DNA from: Rhabditoides inermis | Lineage: Eukaryota; Nematoda; Chromadorea; Rhabditida; Rhabditidae | Direction of reading: 5' to 3' | Length of the DNA stretch: 64,000 nt | NCBI GenBank assembly: GCA_963966185.1 | Contig: CAWZYM010000283.1 | Location: forward strand, 444,001 to 508,000 | Shown here: piece after piece, positions 62,251 to 64,000 of the stretch | How the letters are laid out: each line of letters begins with the position of its first letter | Numbering within the stretch: position 1 is the first letter of the stretch | Program-made: the position numbers and the translations under genes | Notes under the pieces: generated by a model | What the model saw: the letters and a program-made list of their open reading frames with translations, nothing else | The model's database searches: none | Told to the model about the DNA's origin: nothing

Positions 62251-62856
62251 ATGACCATGTCATATGCTTTGATTTGCTCAAAGTTCCGCCCTCCGCCGAA
62301 ACCACCGCAAGTTGCCCTTTTTCCTCGATTCCAGGTTTGTTCTGATTTGATTCAATTTGAACAGATTATATTACTTTTTTTAAGATTTTTTTTAAAAGAT
62401 TCCTAATATATTTTATGAATTCACTGAAACTTTGTTAGGAAGCCAAGATCGTTCTTCGTATCCAACTTCATTCCGTTGGAGCCGTTGTGGGTCGGCGGTT
62501 CTTCCGACTGCGCCTGATGGAGGTATGTTCAATGGCCATTTGATTGCATGTTTAGATTCGCATCAAACTTTTTTGTTTATTGCAGGATGCTTTTCGTGTG
62601 AACTTGTCGATTGACACGACGAACCTGCTTGTGAAGGGTCGTCGATGGATGGTAATTTAAATGTCATGCAGTTTATTTGGTTATGTTTCAGGTGACCCGT
62701 TTCGTTGAATTTTTCGTCGAAGCGTATTCCACCTTCATTTCCACGGGGGAAGATCTGCAATGTAAGGTTCGTCGGCAGTGTGGTGGAGACATCGCTGAGC
62801 AGAGGTGAGCATTGACGTCTACTTTGCACTACTCTGTTACCGACTGGTATTTCTTA

Positions 62857-62887
<31 letters not shown>

Positions 62888-63182
62888 TCAGTTTTGTTTT
62901 TTGACGTGTCAGTGGTTATTGTATTGTAGGGACATGGAGGCTGATCAGACTCATACGATGTACCAGCGACTCGTACACGTGAACGGCAAGTTCGCAGGAC
63001 GATGCGGCTACACTAGGAGCTCCCCTGTGAGTGATATCGATTCGATCGTTTATTGTTGATGTTGTTGCTTCAGGTGTGCTCGCGTGGTGTGTACGTGAAG
63101 CTGCAGATGCACAAGAAGAAGCCAATGGAGCACCAGCGGATGAATCCTTATCATAGGTAAATCTCCGTTATCTTGTTAACGT

Positions 63183-63220
<38 letters not shown>

Positions 63221-63536
63221 CAACTGAACAACGAAACTTTTATGATGTACAGGGAAGCGCAAGTCGTGTCCAGTGTGCAGTCACAACCCCGCACTGTCGA
63301 TGATAGCGCTGCCGAGGACAAGGAGAAGGTGTTTAGTTTGTTTTATTCTTTTAATTCATTTTTTACGGTTATGTTGTTGTTTCAGGTGTGCTCGCGTAGT
63401 GTGGAGTGCATGGGGAAAGAGGCCGAGGAGAAGGACGTGAAGCTGCAGATGCCTTTCAGCGAGAAGAAGTCGGTGGAGCACCAGCGGATGAAGCCTATTC
63501 ACAGGTAAATATCCGTTATATATTTTTACGTATTCA

Positions 63537-63576
<40 letters not shown>

Positions 63577-63900
63577 CAGTAGAACAACTGAACAACGAAA
63601 CTTTTATGATGTACAGGGAAGCGCAAGTCGTGTCCAGTGTGCAGTCACAACCCCGCACTGTCGATGATAGCGCTGCCGAGGACAAGGAGAAGGTGTTTAG
63701 TTTGTTTTATTCTTTTAATTCATTTTTAACGGTCATGTTGTTGTTTCAGGTGTGCTCGCGTAGTGTGGAGTGCATGGGGAAAGAGGCCGAGGAGAAGGAC
63801 GTGAAGCTGCAGATGCCTTTCAGCGAGAAGAAGTCAGTGGAGCACCAGCAGATGAAGCCCATTCACAGGTAAATATCCGTTATATATTTTTACGTATTCA

Positions 63901-63948
<48 letters not shown>

Positions 63949-64000
63949 CAGTAGAACAACTGAACAACGAAACTTTTATGATGTACAGGGAAGCACAAGT
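62251..64000 (+). CDS. Unrecognised protein with tandemly amplified exons, partial (runs off right edge)
   Basis: I do not recognise the family. The ATG at 62251 follows TTTCAGAC, a likely spliced-leader acceptor. Exons read MTMSYALICSKFRPPPKPPQ...FPRFQ, EAKIVLRIQLHSVGAVVGRR, DAFRVNLSIDTTNLLVKGRR, FVEFFVEAYSTFISTGEDLQ and MEADQTHTMYQRLVHVNGKF. Exon 63074-63158 reads VCSRGVYVKLQMHKKKPMEH, then QRMNPYHR. The next exons form a repeated pair: EAQVVSSVQSQPRTVDDSAA...EK and VCSRSVECMGKEAEEKDVKL...EHQRMKPIHR, present at 63253-63505 and 63617-63869, with a third pair starting at about 63989. No signal peptide or membrane segment was seen. Alternation of conserved VCSR and EHQ.M.P.HR ends suggests the repeat unit grew from the simpler exon at 63074. 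Function unknown. Confidence 0.6.
63178..64000 (+). repeat. Tandem array of about 364-372-bp two-exon units
   Basis: The marker AGAACAACTGAACAACGAAA recurs at 63217, 63581 and 63953, giving unit lengths of 364 and 372 bp. Each unit contains a (TA)n run of variable length, exon 1, a 60-65-bp intron and exon 2, with very few substitutions between units. The array continues beyond the right edge. Confidence 0.95.
63185..63216. repeat. (TA)n microsatellites within the exon array
   Basis: (TA)n runs at about 63185-63216, 63543-63575 and 63903-63946 lie at the same place in each tandem unit. Their different lengths account for most of the unit-length difference. Another (TA)n run is at 62863-62887. 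Confidence 0.95.

Overview
The window is eukaryotic and most likely comes from a chromadorean nematode. Genes are split into many short exons by small introns ending in TTTCAG. Several start codons lie 1 to about 20 bases after such an acceptor with no visible cis donor (10647, 14032, 27364, 62251), as expected for spliced-leader trans-splicing. Casein-kinase-1-like and tyrosine-phosphatase sequences are abundant, which is a nematode hallmark. Long (CT)n/(GA)n tracts fill introns and cause most of the long S/L-rich or R/E-rich open frames. The species cannot be named from the sequence alone.

Layout. 1-7047 (-): N-terminal part and RRM1 of a polypyrimidine-tract-binding protein, running off the left edge. 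10647-13488 (+): unrecognised conserved-looking protein. 14032-19619 (+): 2-hydroxyacyl-CoA lyase (HACL1), ending in a peroxisomal-type SKM. 19952-21278 (-): unrecognised basic protein. 21883-24339 (-): Mediator subunit 26, divergent from ift-43 at 24955-26736 (+). 27364-34491 (+): GT10 alpha-1,3-fucosyltransferase carrying a truncated LINE, a tRNA-like element and a foldback element in its introns. 34752-42404 and 43491-50530 (both -): two tandem copies of a very unusual gene. 50891-57777 (-): CEP104, a ciliary-tip TOG protein. 58260-61775 (-): gamma-butyrobetaine/trimethyllysine dioxygenase family enzyme with a presequence-like N terminus. 62251 to the right edge (+): an unrecognised protein whose exons are being tandemly amplified.

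The standout is the tandem pair at 34752-50530. Each copy reads, in order: signal peptide, five transmembrane segments with two large extracellular loops (tweety/prominin-type topology), an intracellular protein tyrosine phosphatase domain with an intact HC-X5-R signature, a Lys-rich linker, and a complete CK1/TTBK-type kinase domain with intact K, HRD and DFG motifs. The splice phases I checked, from phosphatase to linker to kinase, join in frame. A membrane protein with an opposing phosphatase and kinase on one chain is an architecture I do not recognise. The two copies are nearly identical, introns included, over the phosphatase/kinase end but strongly diverged in the ectodomain. Copy A also has an altered splice site between its membrane and catalytic parts.

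Other themes are a 42-bp minisatellite shared by introns of two unrelated genes, short introns built from recurring motifs (ATCGATTATCGAT, CTACCGTAATCC, TGGGCGTGGC), and several foldback and tRNA-Val-like elements. Two genes (ift-43, CEP104) are ciliary. HACL1 and the dioxygenase both belong to fatty-acid/carnitine metabolism, but nothing shows that they are co-regulated. All exon models were read by eye, without alignment software.
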